Positions 34,281-42,142 of a stretch of 64,000 bases of DNA are shown here, piece after piece. Under the pieces are notes generated by a model, which searched no databases, had not been told where the DNA came from, and worked only from the letters and a program-made list of their open reading frames with translations. How positions within the stretch are numbered: position 1 is the stretch's first letter; each line of letters begins with the position of its first letter. Position numbers and translations under genes: made by a program. Source of the stretch: Nonlabens antarcticus (lineage in GTDB: Bacteria; Bacteroidota; Bacteroidia; Flavobacteriales; Flavobacteriaceae); the NCBI RefSeq assembly GCF_015356755.1, contig NZ_JADFCO010000066.1:248001-312000 (forward strand), given 5' to 3'.

Positions 34281-35039
34281 ATGAAACAATGGATTCCCAA
34301 CGGTATTACAATTCTCAATCTTTTGTGCGGTTGTATTGCCACCGTTTTTGCATTTAATGATGACCTTATTACGGCAGGTATTTTTGTCGCTGCTGGAATA
34401 TTCTTCGACTTTTTTGACGGACTTTTTGCCCGACTACTAAAAGTATCAAGTCCGCTGGGTGGAGAGTTGGATTCCATGGCAGATCTTATCACCAGTGGTA
34501 TTGTTCCGGGAATTGTGATGTATCAAATGCTGAATGATGCGCTGGGCGTTAATTTACTGGAAGATGCATATGCGTTTAGAACTGCTGCTGCAGATTATGT
34601 GATTGCACACCCATTTGTGTCATTGTTAGCTTTTTTGATTACCGCTGCAAGCGCGTTGCGTCTGGCTAGATTCAACCTTGATACCCGACAAACGGATTCT
34701 TTTATAGGAGTTCCTACGCCTGCAAATGCGATCCTGATCATATCCTTAGGGATTATTGCCCAAACTACTGAAATTGATTGGGTGTATTCAGTTCTTGATA
34801 ATCCTTATATTTTACTAGCGATTACAGCTTTAAGCTGTTTTCTGTTAAATGCAGAATTACCCTTATTTGCTTTGAAGTTCAAGAGTTTTGGATTCAATGG
34901 GAACGAAATACGCTGGATCTTTCTAGCGTTATCGCTGGTGATGATATTCACGCTGAAGCTGTATTCTGTGCCCTGTATTATTGTATTGTATGTGGTTATG
35001 AGTTTGGTTGATAACAATTTAAGTAAAGAGCTTAGATAA
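34281..35039 (+). CDS. pssA: CDP-diacylglycerol-serine O-phosphatidyltransferase
   Basis: An inner-membrane enzyme making phosphatidylserine, the precursor of phosphatidylethanolamine. 252 residues, mostly membrane helices. The CDP-alcohol phosphotransferase motif D-G-x2-A-R-x8-G-x3-D-x3-D is complete: Asp46, Gly47, Ala50, Arg51, Gly60, Asp64 and Asp68 (DGLFARLLKVSSPLGGELD). MKQWIPNGITILNLLCGCIA is the usual N-terminus. It is transcribed away from the PorV/PorQ gene. Confidence 0.95.
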   Translation: MKQWIPNGITILNLLCGCIATVFAFNDDLITAGIFVAAGIFFDFFDGLFARLLKVSSPLGGELDSMADLITSGIVPGIVMYQMLNDALGVNLLEDAYAFRTAAADYVIAHPFVSLLAFLITAASALRLARFNLDTRQTDSFIGVPTPANAILIISLGIIAQTTEIDWVYSVLDNPYILLAITALSCFLLNAELPLFALKFKSFGFNGNEIRWIFLALSLVMIFTLKLYSVPCIIVLYVVMSLVDNNLSKELR

Positions 35040-35200
35040 CCATTTCATTTTAATGATTATTCACAGAATTGCTGTGTTAGAATGAAAGCCACTAAAAAAA
35101 TAGAAAGTGTACCAGTCACCATCTTTGGTACTCAGGTGATCGTGTTAATAATAGCTTAACCAGAAAATTTGTTTAAAAATATTTCTAAAATCGACGCTAT

Positions 35201-35518
35201 TTAAGTGGTGCGATTCATTCTAGTTGGGCTTTGACGGGCGTCAAAAATGTCTATAATCTCAATTTGATTAAGATCTTCATTGATCCAGTAGATAATCTTA
35301 TAACTTTTGAAAATTAAATATCTCAACTGTTTAGTACGATCATTTAAAGCCAGTTCGATTTGACCAATTAGTGGCTGATCTTTTAAAATTTGAACTTCTG
35401 CGACAATTCCATCTATCAATTTCTTTGCGACTCTTTTATTAGAAATTTCTGAATAATGGGTAAAGATTTCAGTCAACATTGTCTTAGAAAAGCTTAGCCA
35501 AACAATATTTCTTACCAA
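35201..35518 (-). CDS. ParE/RelE-family toxin
   Basis: 105 residues. VWLSFSKTMLTEIFTHYSEI, IGQIELALNDRTKQLRYLIF and KSYKIIYWINEDLNQIEIID are the helix-strand pattern of the ParE/RelE plasmid-stabilisation family. Members either poison gyrase or cut mRNA on the ribosome, and which applies here is not clear. Its start overlaps the end of the antitoxin-like gene by 7 nt, in the usual antitoxin-first order. Confidence 0.82.
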   Translation of the reverse strand: MVRNIVWLSFSKTMLTEIFTHYSEISNKRVAKKLIDGIVAEVQILKDQPLIGQIELALNDRTKQLRYLIFKSYKIIYWINEDLNQIEIIDIFDARQSPTRMNRTT

Positions 35519-35751
35519 GACTTCATCTCTTCAAGCAAATCTTCTTGGCTTATCCAGTGCCCAATCTTTGAATCTTCCATTGACTTATCAATCCTCGCAT
35601 TGAATTCTTTCATGGTCATGGGTTTGAATCGATCATCTTCTAATATTTTTTGACTGCTTTTAAGCAACTGTTCAATACTTGAAATAACTTCCTCACTTTC
35701 AATTTTTAAGAATTGCTGTACGAGTTCGATTTTTCTTGTCTGCAGATCCAT
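35512..35751 (-). CDS. Antitoxin-like partner of the ParE-type toxin
   Basis: 79 residues, acidic and helical: MDLQTRKIELVQQFLKIESE at the N-terminus, then a central RFKPMTMKEFNARIDKSMED and WISQEDLLEEMKSW at the end. The layout resembles short antitoxins of Bacteroidetes that wrap the toxin with a C-terminal helix. No clear DNA-binding motif is seen. The assignment rests on size and its 7-nt overlap with the toxin gene. Confidence 0.72.
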   Translation of the reverse strand: MDLQTRKIELVQQFLKIESEEVISSIEQLLKSSQKILEDDRFKPMTMKEFNARIDKSMEDSKIGHWISQEDLLEEMKSW

Positions 35752-35759
35752 GATAGAAT

Positions 35760-36141
35760 AATTTAAATAAAGGTACTAAAATATAATTGTCTTGTACAGG
35801 TTGAGCAATCCCTAAAATCCTTAAATACAGAGTTCAGGATTTGAGATGGGGTTCAGATGCAATTTACCGTGATACACATCTCTTAACTTCCACTTTGACA
35901 GGCTCAGTGCAAAGGCTCGAAAGAAGGACGATAATTCCTGCTAATTAAATTATTGAATCAAACTTTAACCATTTGTTTCCATTTGGAGAAATGCCACAGG
36001 CAATGGATCTCACGCTCAAAAACTCAAACCGTTATGGAGGTTTGCCACTCCACGATTGACGTGGAGTATTCTGTCTTTAGTTCTGGATTTGAGTTCAATT
36101 TCCACTACGATTTGGTTTTTGGTTTCAATTCCAAACCACGC
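35760..36141. other. Gene-free stretch between antitoxin and lptB
   Basis: About 380 bases. TTTGTTTCCATTTGGAGAAA with AATGCCACAGGCAATGGATC resembles a worn copy of the GTTTCCTCTGCCGGAGGAAAT repeats at 24.7 and 25.2 kb. A short rightward frame here has repeat-like content and no recognisable protein. Confidence 0.5.
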
Positions 36142-36888
36142 CTATTCAAAAATCTTTTTCTTCCTCAATTCAAAGTTCTGACCTAGATAAACCCGGCGTA
36201 CAACTTCGTCTTCTGCAAGTTCTTCTGGGCTGCCTTGCTTTAGAATTTTACCTTCAAACATCAGGTAGGTGCGATCTGTTATGGCAAGTGTTTCCTGAAC
36301 ATTATGGTCCGTTATCAGGATGCCAATGTTCTTTTTAGTCAGTTGCGCCACGATACGTTGAATGTCTTCTACAGCAACTGGATCTACACCTGCGAAAGGC
36401 TCATCCAGCAAAATAAAATTAGGGTTTGTAGCGAGTGCACGCGCAATCTCTGTACGACGGCGCTCGCCACCTGACAATAAATCGCCGCGACGCTTGCGCC
36501 TGTCGGTCAAGCCGAATTCTTCCAACAACATATCCCGACGTTCTAATTGTTCCTTTTTAGAAAGGTCTGTCAATTGTAAAACACCCATGATATTATCCTC
36601 AATACTTAATTTCCTAAAAACAGAGGCCTCTTGAGCTAGATAGCCTATTCCGTTTTGTGCCCTTTTGTACATGGGATACTTGGTAATTTCGGTTTCATTG
36701 AGCCATACCTTACCGGCTGTGGGCTTGACAAGTCCTACCATCATGTAAAATGTCGTGGTTTTACCAGCGCCATTGGGGCCTAAAAGTCCGACAATCTCGC
36801 CTTGATTGACTTCAAGGGAAACACCTTTTACTACGGGTCTACCTTTATAAGCTTTCTTTAAATCGTCTGCGGTGAGTTTTTGCTGCAT
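36142..36888 (-). CDS. lptB: LPS export ABC transporter ATP-binding protein
   Basis: The cytoplasmic ATPase that powers extraction of lipopolysaccharide from the inner membrane with LptF/G and LptC. 248 residues. Walker A GLLGPNGAGKTTTFYMMVGL, GIGYLAQEASVFRKLSIEDN, the signature LLSGGERRRTEIARALA, Walker B FILLDEPFAGVDPVAVEDIQ and switch His ILITDHNVQETL are all present and read as LptB. The C-terminal extension (RVYLGQNFEL) is typical. The partner lpt genes are not in the window. Confidence 0.95.
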   Translation of the reverse strand: MQQKLTADDLKKAYKGRPVVKGVSLEVNQGEIVGLLGPNGAGKTTTFYMMVGLVKPTAGKVWLNETEITKYPMYKRAQNGIGYLAQEASVFRKLSIEDNIMGVLQLTDLSKKEQLERRDMLLEEFGLTDRRKRRGDLLSGGERRRTEIARALATNPNFILLDEPFAGVDPVAVEDIQRIVAQLTKKNIGILITDHNVQETLAITDRTYLMFEGKILKQGSPEELAEDEVVRRVYLGQNFELRKKKIFE

Positions 36889-36970
36889 GGTAACAAATTT
36901 AGTTTTTCCAATTCTGAATATAGAGTTCTGAATTCAGAATTTCTTAGCTTGCGACATAATACTTACTCAT

Positions 36971-37201
36971 ATGCAACTTCCTAGATTCCTGTTGGGAGAT
37001 AACGTTGATTTTCCCGATGATATTTTTATCATTCACCTGGATTATCCCAGATTTGTGATAAACCTTAAAGATGACGAACTTGAATTTCTAGAAGAGATCG
37101 AGAAAAAGGATAAAGAAGAACTGGAAGAAGAAACTAAAGTTCTCATAGAAGAAGCCAGTCGCTTTTACGACGAGCAGATGAATTTTTACGAGAATGAATG
37201 A
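36971..37201 (+). CDS. Small acidic hypothetical protein
   Basis: 76 residues, family not recognised. MQLPRFLLGDNVDFPDDIFI, then HLDYPRFVINL, then a Glu/Lys-rich helical tail (EEIEKKDKEELEEE). No membrane segment or signal is seen. The end overlaps the PAP2 gene by 8 nt, so the two are likely cotranslated. The sequence reads as a folded N-terminus plus a coiled-coil-like tail. Confidence 0.7.
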   Translation: MQLPRFLLGDNVDFPDDIFIIHLDYPRFVINLKDDELEFLEEIEKKDKEELEEETKVLIEEASRFYDEQMNFYENE

Positions 37202-37781
37202 TCTGAAAGAGATAGATTGGGAAGCAACCGTTGCCTTGAATGATTGGGGAAATGATGCCGTTGATCTGTTCTTTAACATTGTTACCCATAAATGGTACTC
37301 CATACCGTTCTATGTAATTTTACTGTTCTTTTTCTACAGGAAATTGGGCTGGAAAAATACCCTCATAAGCCTCGTTGCTATAGCGATCTTGATTGCTGCC
37401 AGTGACCAAATGGCTAATGTATTTAAACAGGGAATCGAACGATTAAGACCATTTAAAGAACCAGCACTGGAAGGAGTCATTTCAAAAGTGGGTCGCAGTG
37501 GTGGTACATTTGGCTTTTATAGTGCTCACGCGAGTAGCGCGATTGGCTTGGCAACATTTGTTATTCTAATGTTTTGGAAAAGCAATCGATGGTTGTGCGG
37601 CATCACGATTGCCTGGGCGGTACTCGTTGCCTATAGCCGCGTTTATCTAGGTTTACACTATCTGGGTGATATCTTGATGGGTGCTCTGATGGGAATTTTA
37701 TTAGGTTTTTTGTGCTATCGTTTGTTCGCTTTCGCGAAAGCGAAATACGGATCAAAATCTAACTTCAATCACAATGATTGA
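37194..37781 (+). CDS. PAP2-family phosphatase
   Basis: A membrane phosphatase of 195 residues with about five to six helices. The three PAP2 motifs are present: KQGIERLRPFKEP (K-x6-R-P), YSAHASSAIG (in place of PSGH) and SRVYLGLHYLGD (S-R-x5-H-x3-D). Likely substrates are undecaprenyl pyrophosphate or another lipid phosphate. The C-terminus ends FAFAKAKYGSK, where a palindrome copy encodes AFAKA. The stop overlaps the next gene by 8 nt. Confidence 0.88.
   Translation: MNDLKEIDWEATVALNDWGNDAVDLFFNIVTHKWYSIPFYVILLFFFYRKLGWKNTLISLVAIAILIAASDQMANVFKQGIERLRPFKEPALEGVISKVGRSGGTFGFYSAHASSAIGLATFVILMFWKSNRWLCGITIAWAVLVAYSRVYLGLHYLGDILMGALMGILLGFLCYRLFAFAKAKYGSKSNFNHND
37727..37742. repeat. Palindrome CGCTTTCGCGAAAGCG
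   Basis: Perfect copy in the 3' end of the PAP2 gene, read as AFAKA. Confidence 0.9.
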
Positions 37782-38157
37782 TTTAACGAAAGCTTCCATC
37801 ATGCAGGCACTGGAAGCAAACAACCTAGAGCTCTTCTCCACACATAAAAAATTATCGATTCCTATCATTTACCGAATGTCTAGGAAAATGAAAGCAGGTG
37901 TCAGATTTGATGACATAAAAGTGTGTGAGAACCTGCTAATCGATGGTCATCATAGATACGTGAGCTCAATACTAGCAGGGAAAACACTGGGCAGAGTTAA
38001 ATCTTCTAAAACATCTGCAACGAGAGTGTGGCAATGGTCAGAGGTGAATTTTGTCAAAGAAGAATGGGACACTCCAGAAAAAATATACAGTCTTAATGAA
38101 GATGATGCGGAATTTAATAACATCAGCCTTGAGAAGTTGATTGAGATCACAAGTTAA
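37774..38157 (+). CDS. Small ParB-nuclease-like protein
   Basis: 127 residues. ICENLLIDGHHRYVSSILAG-like residues (KVCENLLIDGHHRYVSSILA) match the DGHHR turn of ParB/sulfiredoxin-fold domains. The remainder (KKLSIPIIYRMSRKMKAGVR before it, SLEKLIEITS at the end) has no clear match. A helix-turn-helix is not seen, so partitioning is unlikely and an accessory nucleotide-binding role is more plausible. It overlaps PAP2 and precedes the HAD gene by 19 nt. Confidence 0.6.
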   Translation: MIDLTKASIMQALEANNLELFSTHKKLSIPIIYRMSRKMKAGVRFDDIKVCENLLIDGHHRYVSSILAGKTLGRVKSSKTSATRVWQWSEVNFVKEEWDTPEKIYSLNEDDAEFNNISLEKLIEITS

Positions 38158-38176
38158 CTTTTAGTACTTTAGTTCC

Positions 38177-38653
38177 ATGTTGATATATTTAGACATCGAT
38201 GGAGTAATGGTGCCAGCAAACTCGTGGAGAAAACTTGAGATTTTAGAAGATAGCTTTCCGGACTTCAGCAGACTCGCTACTAAATCGCTCCATAAAATTC
38301 TCTCCAGTACAAATGCTACCATTGTTCTGACCACCTCGCACAAACATCATTACACCCTAGAAGAGTGGAAACGAATTTTTGAAGTCAGAGGAATTCCCAT
38401 GGTAGCAATACACCGACTTCCTGAAAATACCACCAATTCAAATCGAAAAGAGGAACTCTTAAATTGGTTTGATTCTTATGATCTCACCAGTAATTTCATC
38501 ATCATCGATGACGACAAATCCCTCAATGCCCTACCTGAATTTTACAAGAAAAGATTGATACAAACCAGCGCCTCTGTAGGTTTAACAGAACATCTTGCAG
38601 ATGAAGCTATTGAGTTAATAACAAGGTTAAAATCGGATGTTACTCCAGAGTGA
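38177..38653 (+). CDS. HAD-like protein (Swiss Army Knife RNA-repair HAD type)
   Basis: 158 residues. MLIYLDIDGVMVPANSWRKL carries the D-x-D nucleophile motif. IVLTTSHKHHYTLEEWKRIF supplies the Thr/Ser motif, and NFIIIDDDKSLNALPEF the acidic metal motif. This compact arrangement, with no cap domain, resembles HAD domains predicted to act in RNA repair. It could be a 3'/5' phosphatase on nucleic acid ends, but this is family-level inference. It follows the ParB-like gene closely. Confidence 0.65.
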   Translation: MLIYLDIDGVMVPANSWRKLEILEDSFPDFSRLATKSLHKILSSTNATIVLTTSHKHHYTLEEWKRIFEVRGIPMVAIHRLPENTTNSNRKEELLNWFDSYDLTSNFIIIDDDKSLNALPEFYKKRLIQTSASVGLTEHLADEAIELITRLKSDVTPE

Positions 38654-38755
38654 TTTAATCAAGCGCTTTATAAAGAGTTTACACCAATTGATTTCTATAG
38701 AGAATTTTTAATTTTTCTAAGTGAAATATGAAGTAGCAGCACCGACCTATATAAG

Positions 38756-39622
38756 TTAGTTGGTCATCACCAGTTGTAATGCAAGCTCACTTTCCTTCTT
38801 ATCCTTTGAAAATCGAATATTTTTTTGCCATTTTCCTTTACTATATTGTAAAGTGGTGTTGCTTGTTTGAATATCATTTCGCAAATAAAATGAAGGTTCG
38901 TAAGAAATCATCGTTATCTTCTTTCCTGTCTCACGCATCTTTGTTCTGAACTCATATTTATTTGATGGAATAATTAGAAATTCAAAGACTATTACCATCC
39001 CTTCCTCTAAAAATCGAATTCGCAAATCAGAAAGGTCAATTTTGGTTTTATGGTTGCCTTTTTCTGCAAGGATGTAAATGGGTTCATTTTGCAAAGCAGT
39101 TTTAAAAAGACTGTCTGAGGATTTAAAGAATCTTACTCCAAATTTCGCGTTCTCAACGTCACTACTAGTAGCAATAACTACCGTTTTTAAATATGGGGTT
39201 TCTTCATATTCAGGTTTAAATGGTAGATTAGAGCCTATCATCCATGGGTTATCGTAGCATCCAAACGCAACGTTATATCTACTTAACTGTATTTTCCCAA
39301 AAGTCTGTTCCTTTTCAACCTTGGGTCTCTTAATCACAACCGCATCCAACTGCTCCACAGAACGATTCATTGTAACAGTAGATTCAAAGGATCTATATGG
39401 AACTTCTGACCGCTCATAACCAATAGCGCTCAAAACCAAAGTATCCCCAACCTTCATCACCAACTCAAACCTCCCATTTTCATTAGAGGTCGTTCCAGAT
39501 GGTGAGCCCTTAATCCAGATATTCACAAAGGGAATGGATTCCTTAGATTGAGAATCTTGAATTTGAACTGATTGCGATAAGGATAGAAAAGGTAGAAATA
39601 AAAATAAAAGTCTGATATTCAT
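38756..39622 (-). CDS. CarboxypepD_reg-like exported protein
   Basis: 288 residues. The signal peptide MNIRLLFLFLPFLSLSQSVQ is followed by a carboxypeptidase-D regulatory-like beta-sandwich: IPFVNIWIKGSPSGTTSNEN, GRFELVMKVGDTLVLSAIGY, and ERSEVPYRSFESTVTM with LDAVVI. The rest is beta-rich with no named domain. Proteins of this layout are common cell-envelope components in Bacteroidetes. A precise function is not visible. It lies just downstream of meaB on the same strand, 21 nt away. Confidence 0.8.
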   Translation of the reverse strand: MNIRLLFLFLPFLSLSQSVQIQDSQSKESIPFVNIWIKGSPSGTTSNENGRFELVMKVGDTLVLSAIGYERSEVPYRSFESTVTMNRSVEQLDAVVIKRPKVEKEQTFGKIQLSRYNVAFGCYDNPWMIGSNLPFKPEYEETPYLKTVVIATSSDVENAKFGVRFFKSSDSLFKTALQNEPIYILAEKGNHKTKIDLSDLRIRFLEEGMVIVFEFLIIPSNKYEFRTKMRETGKKITMISYEPSFYLRNDIQTSNTTLQYSKGKWQKNIRFSKDKKESELALQLVMTN

Positions 39623-39643
39623 AAGTGGGGAGCAATTGCCCGA

Positions 39644-40684
39644 TTAATGACCCAATAATAATTCTGCAGCCTCAAAAGCAGTAATTCTCTTCTGTAGAAC
39701 TTGACTTTCAAGATCTTTGATGCGCTCTTCAATATTAGTTTGATTATAAAACTCTGACTTCAATCTATCTTCTATGGTTTGATGCAGCCAGAATAATTCT
39801 TGCTTATCTCTACGCTTTTTAAAATTCCCGTTCTCTATGGTTATTGCAATGAATTCTTTAAGTTTTTCACTCACCTCTTCAATCCCTTCGTTATTGAGTC
39901 CGCTGGCGGTGAGAACTTTTGTAGACCAATATTGATTTTTTTGCGGCATGAGATGTAGAGCGTTTTGAAATTCTCGCTTTGCATGTTTTGCTGCAGTTCT
40001 ATTTTCGCCATCTGCTTTGTTGATGACTATGAGGTCTGCCATTTCCATAATCCCGCGTTTGATACCTTGCAGATCATCACCGGCACCGGCTAGTTTGAGC
40101 AATAGGAAAAAGTCCGTCATGCTGTGGACTGCGGTTTCGCTTTGACCCACACCCACGGTCTCTATAATGATAAAGTCAAATCCCGCAGCCTCGCATAAAA
40201 TGATGGCTTCTCTCGTTTTTCTAGCCACACCGCCCAATGTTGTTCCAGCAGGACTGGGCCGTATAAAGGCCTGATCACTCTTCACTAGTTCTTCCATGCG
40301 CGTTTTGTCGCCCAGAATGCTACCGCGGGTGATGCTACTCGATGGGTCAATCGCCAAAACTGCTACCTTTTTACCTGAAGCTATTAATTGCTTGCCTAAA
40401 GATTCAATAAAAGTGGATTTTCCAACGCCTGGAACACCTGTGATTCCTAAACGAAAGGATTTTCCAGAGTGGGGAAGGGCCTTGCTCAAAATTCCTTTCG
40501 CGAAAGCGGAATCATTTACAGCGGTACTTTCTACTAATGTAATGGCCTTACTTAACGCGCTAATTTTCCCATCCTTTAAATCACTGTAAAGTGCTGAAAT
40601 GTGAACAGTGCTTTTCGTGCGTTTGAGAAAGGGATTAATGTGGGGAGAATCCAATGGCGGTTTATTAAGATCTAAAGATCGCAA
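39644..40684 (-). CDS. meaB: Methylmalonyl-CoA mutase-associated GTPase MeaB
   Basis: A GTPase that guards loading and repair of adenosylcobalamin in methylmalonyl-CoA mutase. 346 residues: P-loop GITGVPGVGKSTFIE (Lys89), VLAIDPSSSITRGSILGDKT, FIRPSPAGTTLGGVARKTRE, IIETVGVGQSE and INKADG (the guanine-binding motif). The mutase genes are not in the window, but an ATP:cobalamin adenosyltransferase is 5.4 kb away. A palindrome copy encodes AFAKG at residues 60-64. Confidence 0.93.
   Translation of the reverse strand: MRSLDLNKPPLDSPHINPFLKRTKSTVHISALYSDLKDGKISALSKAITLVESTAVNDSAFAKGILSKALPHSGKSFRLGITGVPGVGKSTFIESLGKQLIASGKKVAVLAIDPSSSITRGSILGDKTRMEELVKSDQAFIRPSPAGTTLGGVARKTREAIILCEAAGFDFIIIETVGVGQSETAVHSMTDFFLLLKLAGAGDDLQGIKRGIMEMADLIVINKADGENRTAAKHAKREFQNALHLMPQKNQYWSTKVLTASGLNNEGIEEVSEKLKEFIAITIENGNFKKRRDKQELFWLHQTIEDRLKSEFYNQTNIEERIKDLESQVLQKRITAFEAAELLLGH
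40495..40506. repeat. Palindrome core CTTTCGCGAAAG
   Basis: Perfect 12-bp core in meaB, read as AFAKG. The flanks are not symmetric. Confidence 0.88.
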
Positions 40685-40726
40685 ATCTTATGGTAAGTTG
40701 CGAATAAGGTTGTGCCTATTGCTGGC

Positions 40727-41011
40727 TTACATCTGGTTGATGGTTGCGATAATTATTACTGTTATCGAAATCAAGGAGCATATGAAAAGGGGCATGGTAA
40801 ATTTGTTTTTTATTCTCCTAATCATGAAATAAATACTGAAGGGTAATGAGAGAAATGTGACAGCTATTAGCGGCAAGGTGATAATCTCACCGATGACTTG
40901 AAGCGCTTGCGGGCCCCAATTCATAGAAGAAGCAACTACCAACAAACAGAAATAGAATAAAGCGAACACATTGACAATAAAAATAATCTTGTTCAGTTTT
41001 GAGCTATTCAT
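40727..41011 (-). CDS. Small membrane protein
   Basis: 94 residues with three hydrophobic segments: IIFIVNVFALFYFCLLVVAS, VIGEIITLPLIAVTFLSLPF, and FICSLISITVIIIATINQM at the end. A basic loop (MIRRIKNKF) separates the last two. The family is not recognised. The hydrophobic pattern and the clean start and stop support a real gene. Confidence 0.6.
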   Translation of the reverse strand: MNSSKLNKIIFIVNVFALFYFCLLVVASSMNWGPQALQVIGEIITLPLIAVTFLSLPFSIYFMIRRIKNKFTMPLFICSLISITVIIIATINQM

Positions 41012-41136
41012 AGTTCTCGTTTAATCTATTATATTAAAACTTTTAGTAAAATTAGACGTCCTACATTTATTATCAGATATGATCCTGGGTAATTTATATC
41101 ATATTATCATACAGTCAATAAAAAATAGTTAGCAGA

Positions 41137-41874
41137 TTGAGTTTTATCAGTAACAATAGTTTCACAATACCCTTAGTGTCAATACTGTTTTTCATTACAG
41201 CCAATTCATTATATGCTCAAAGCTTGAAAGGAACTTTGAGTGTAGAAAATATTCCAGTCCAATATATTGTTGTTTCTAACATTTCAAATGGAACTGTAAC
41301 ATATTCAGATCAAGAAGGCTATTTTGAAATTAAAGCACAAGTATTTGATACTGTTTCATTCACATCAATATTCTATAAAACAAAAACCATCGTCCTCAAG
41401 GAATACCATTTCGAAGAAAAAATACTGATTAATTTGACGGAAAGTATAAACAACCTAGCTGAGATAACCGTAAATACTCAAAAATTTGACAAAGAAGAGT
41501 ATAATATGATTCTTGCTAAACAACTAGCTTATGACATTGATAAAAATATGCAAGCCTATGAAACACCGTCAAATGGACTGGTAGATGTTGTAAAGATCAT
41601 AAAACGGATTAACAAATTGTCGAATAAAAAACAGAAAAAACCGATACAGGAAGAAAATTACGCGTCTTACCCAGAGTTGAGTTCCCTTTTTGAAAAAGCT
41701 GTTTTTTTGAACAATAAGAAACTAAATGAGCTACTGATAATTAAGGACGATAGAGTTTCATCATTCTTGGATTTTTGTACTGAAAAAATTAATAAAGAAT
41801 TACTCAAAGAGAACAATCAATTCCTGTTGCTGGATAGACTAATTACCTTGTCACTTGAATTTGATAGGAATTAA
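41137..41874 (+). CDS. CarboxypepD_reg-like exported protein, TTG start
   Basis: 245 residues. A signal peptide (LVSILFFITANSLYAQS) is followed by a regulatory-like beta-sandwich, LKGTLSVENIPVQYIVVSNI, with GYFEIKAQVFDTVSFTSIFY and NLAEITVNTQKFD. The C-terminal 120 residues are charged and helical with no named domain. TTG 41137 gives a sensible signal peptide, and no ATG precedes it in frame. The domain resembles that of the 38.8-39.6 kb protein, but the two are not close copies. Confidence 0.68.
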   Translation: MSFISNNSFTIPLVSILFFITANSLYAQSLKGTLSVENIPVQYIVVSNISNGTVTYSDQEGYFEIKAQVFDTVSFTSIFYKTKTIVLKEYHFEEKILINLTESINNLAEITVNTQKFDKEEYNMILAKQLAYDIDKNMQAYETPSNGLVDVVKIIKRINKLSNKKQKKPIQEENYASYPELSSLFEKAVFLNNKKLNELLIIKDDRVSSFLDFCTEKINKELLKENNQFLLLDRLITLSLEFDRN

Positions 41875-42070
41875 TGAATCTAAGTATTTGTTGTATCTAG
41901 TGTAATTATACATCAATACCTTTTCTTAGATCTAACCATACTTGATCTTTATAGTCTACTTATCGCTGTCGTAATGTCTGTAGAAATTGATAAGTAACGA
42001 TATCAAGAATACAGAGACATGCAGACGTACATCGGCACGAAAGTAGATGGAGTTAATCCTTTCACGATCA

Positions 42071-42100
42071 AAAAAAAGCCTGAACTCTCGTACAGGCTTT
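42071..42100 (-). terminator. Rho-independent terminator of secA
   Basis: On the minus strand AAAGCCTG, a 10-nt loop, then CAGGCTTTTTTT: an 8-bp stem followed by a T-run, about 43 nt after the secA stop. Confidence 0.85.
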
Positions 42101-42112
42101 GTATAATTATTA

Positions 42113-42128
42113 CGCTTTCGCGAAAGCG
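42113..42128. repeat. Palindrome CGCTTTCGCGAAAGCG (intergenic)
   Basis: Perfect copy between the secA stop and its terminator, within the secA transcript. It is one of only two intergenic copies. Confidence 0.9.
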
Positions 42129-42142
42129 AACAAGAACTAATT

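Noticed and set aside
37774-38157. Chromosome-partition ParB
   Set aside because: It is too short, has no helix-turn-helix, and no ParA lies nearby; only the DGHHR turn is shared.
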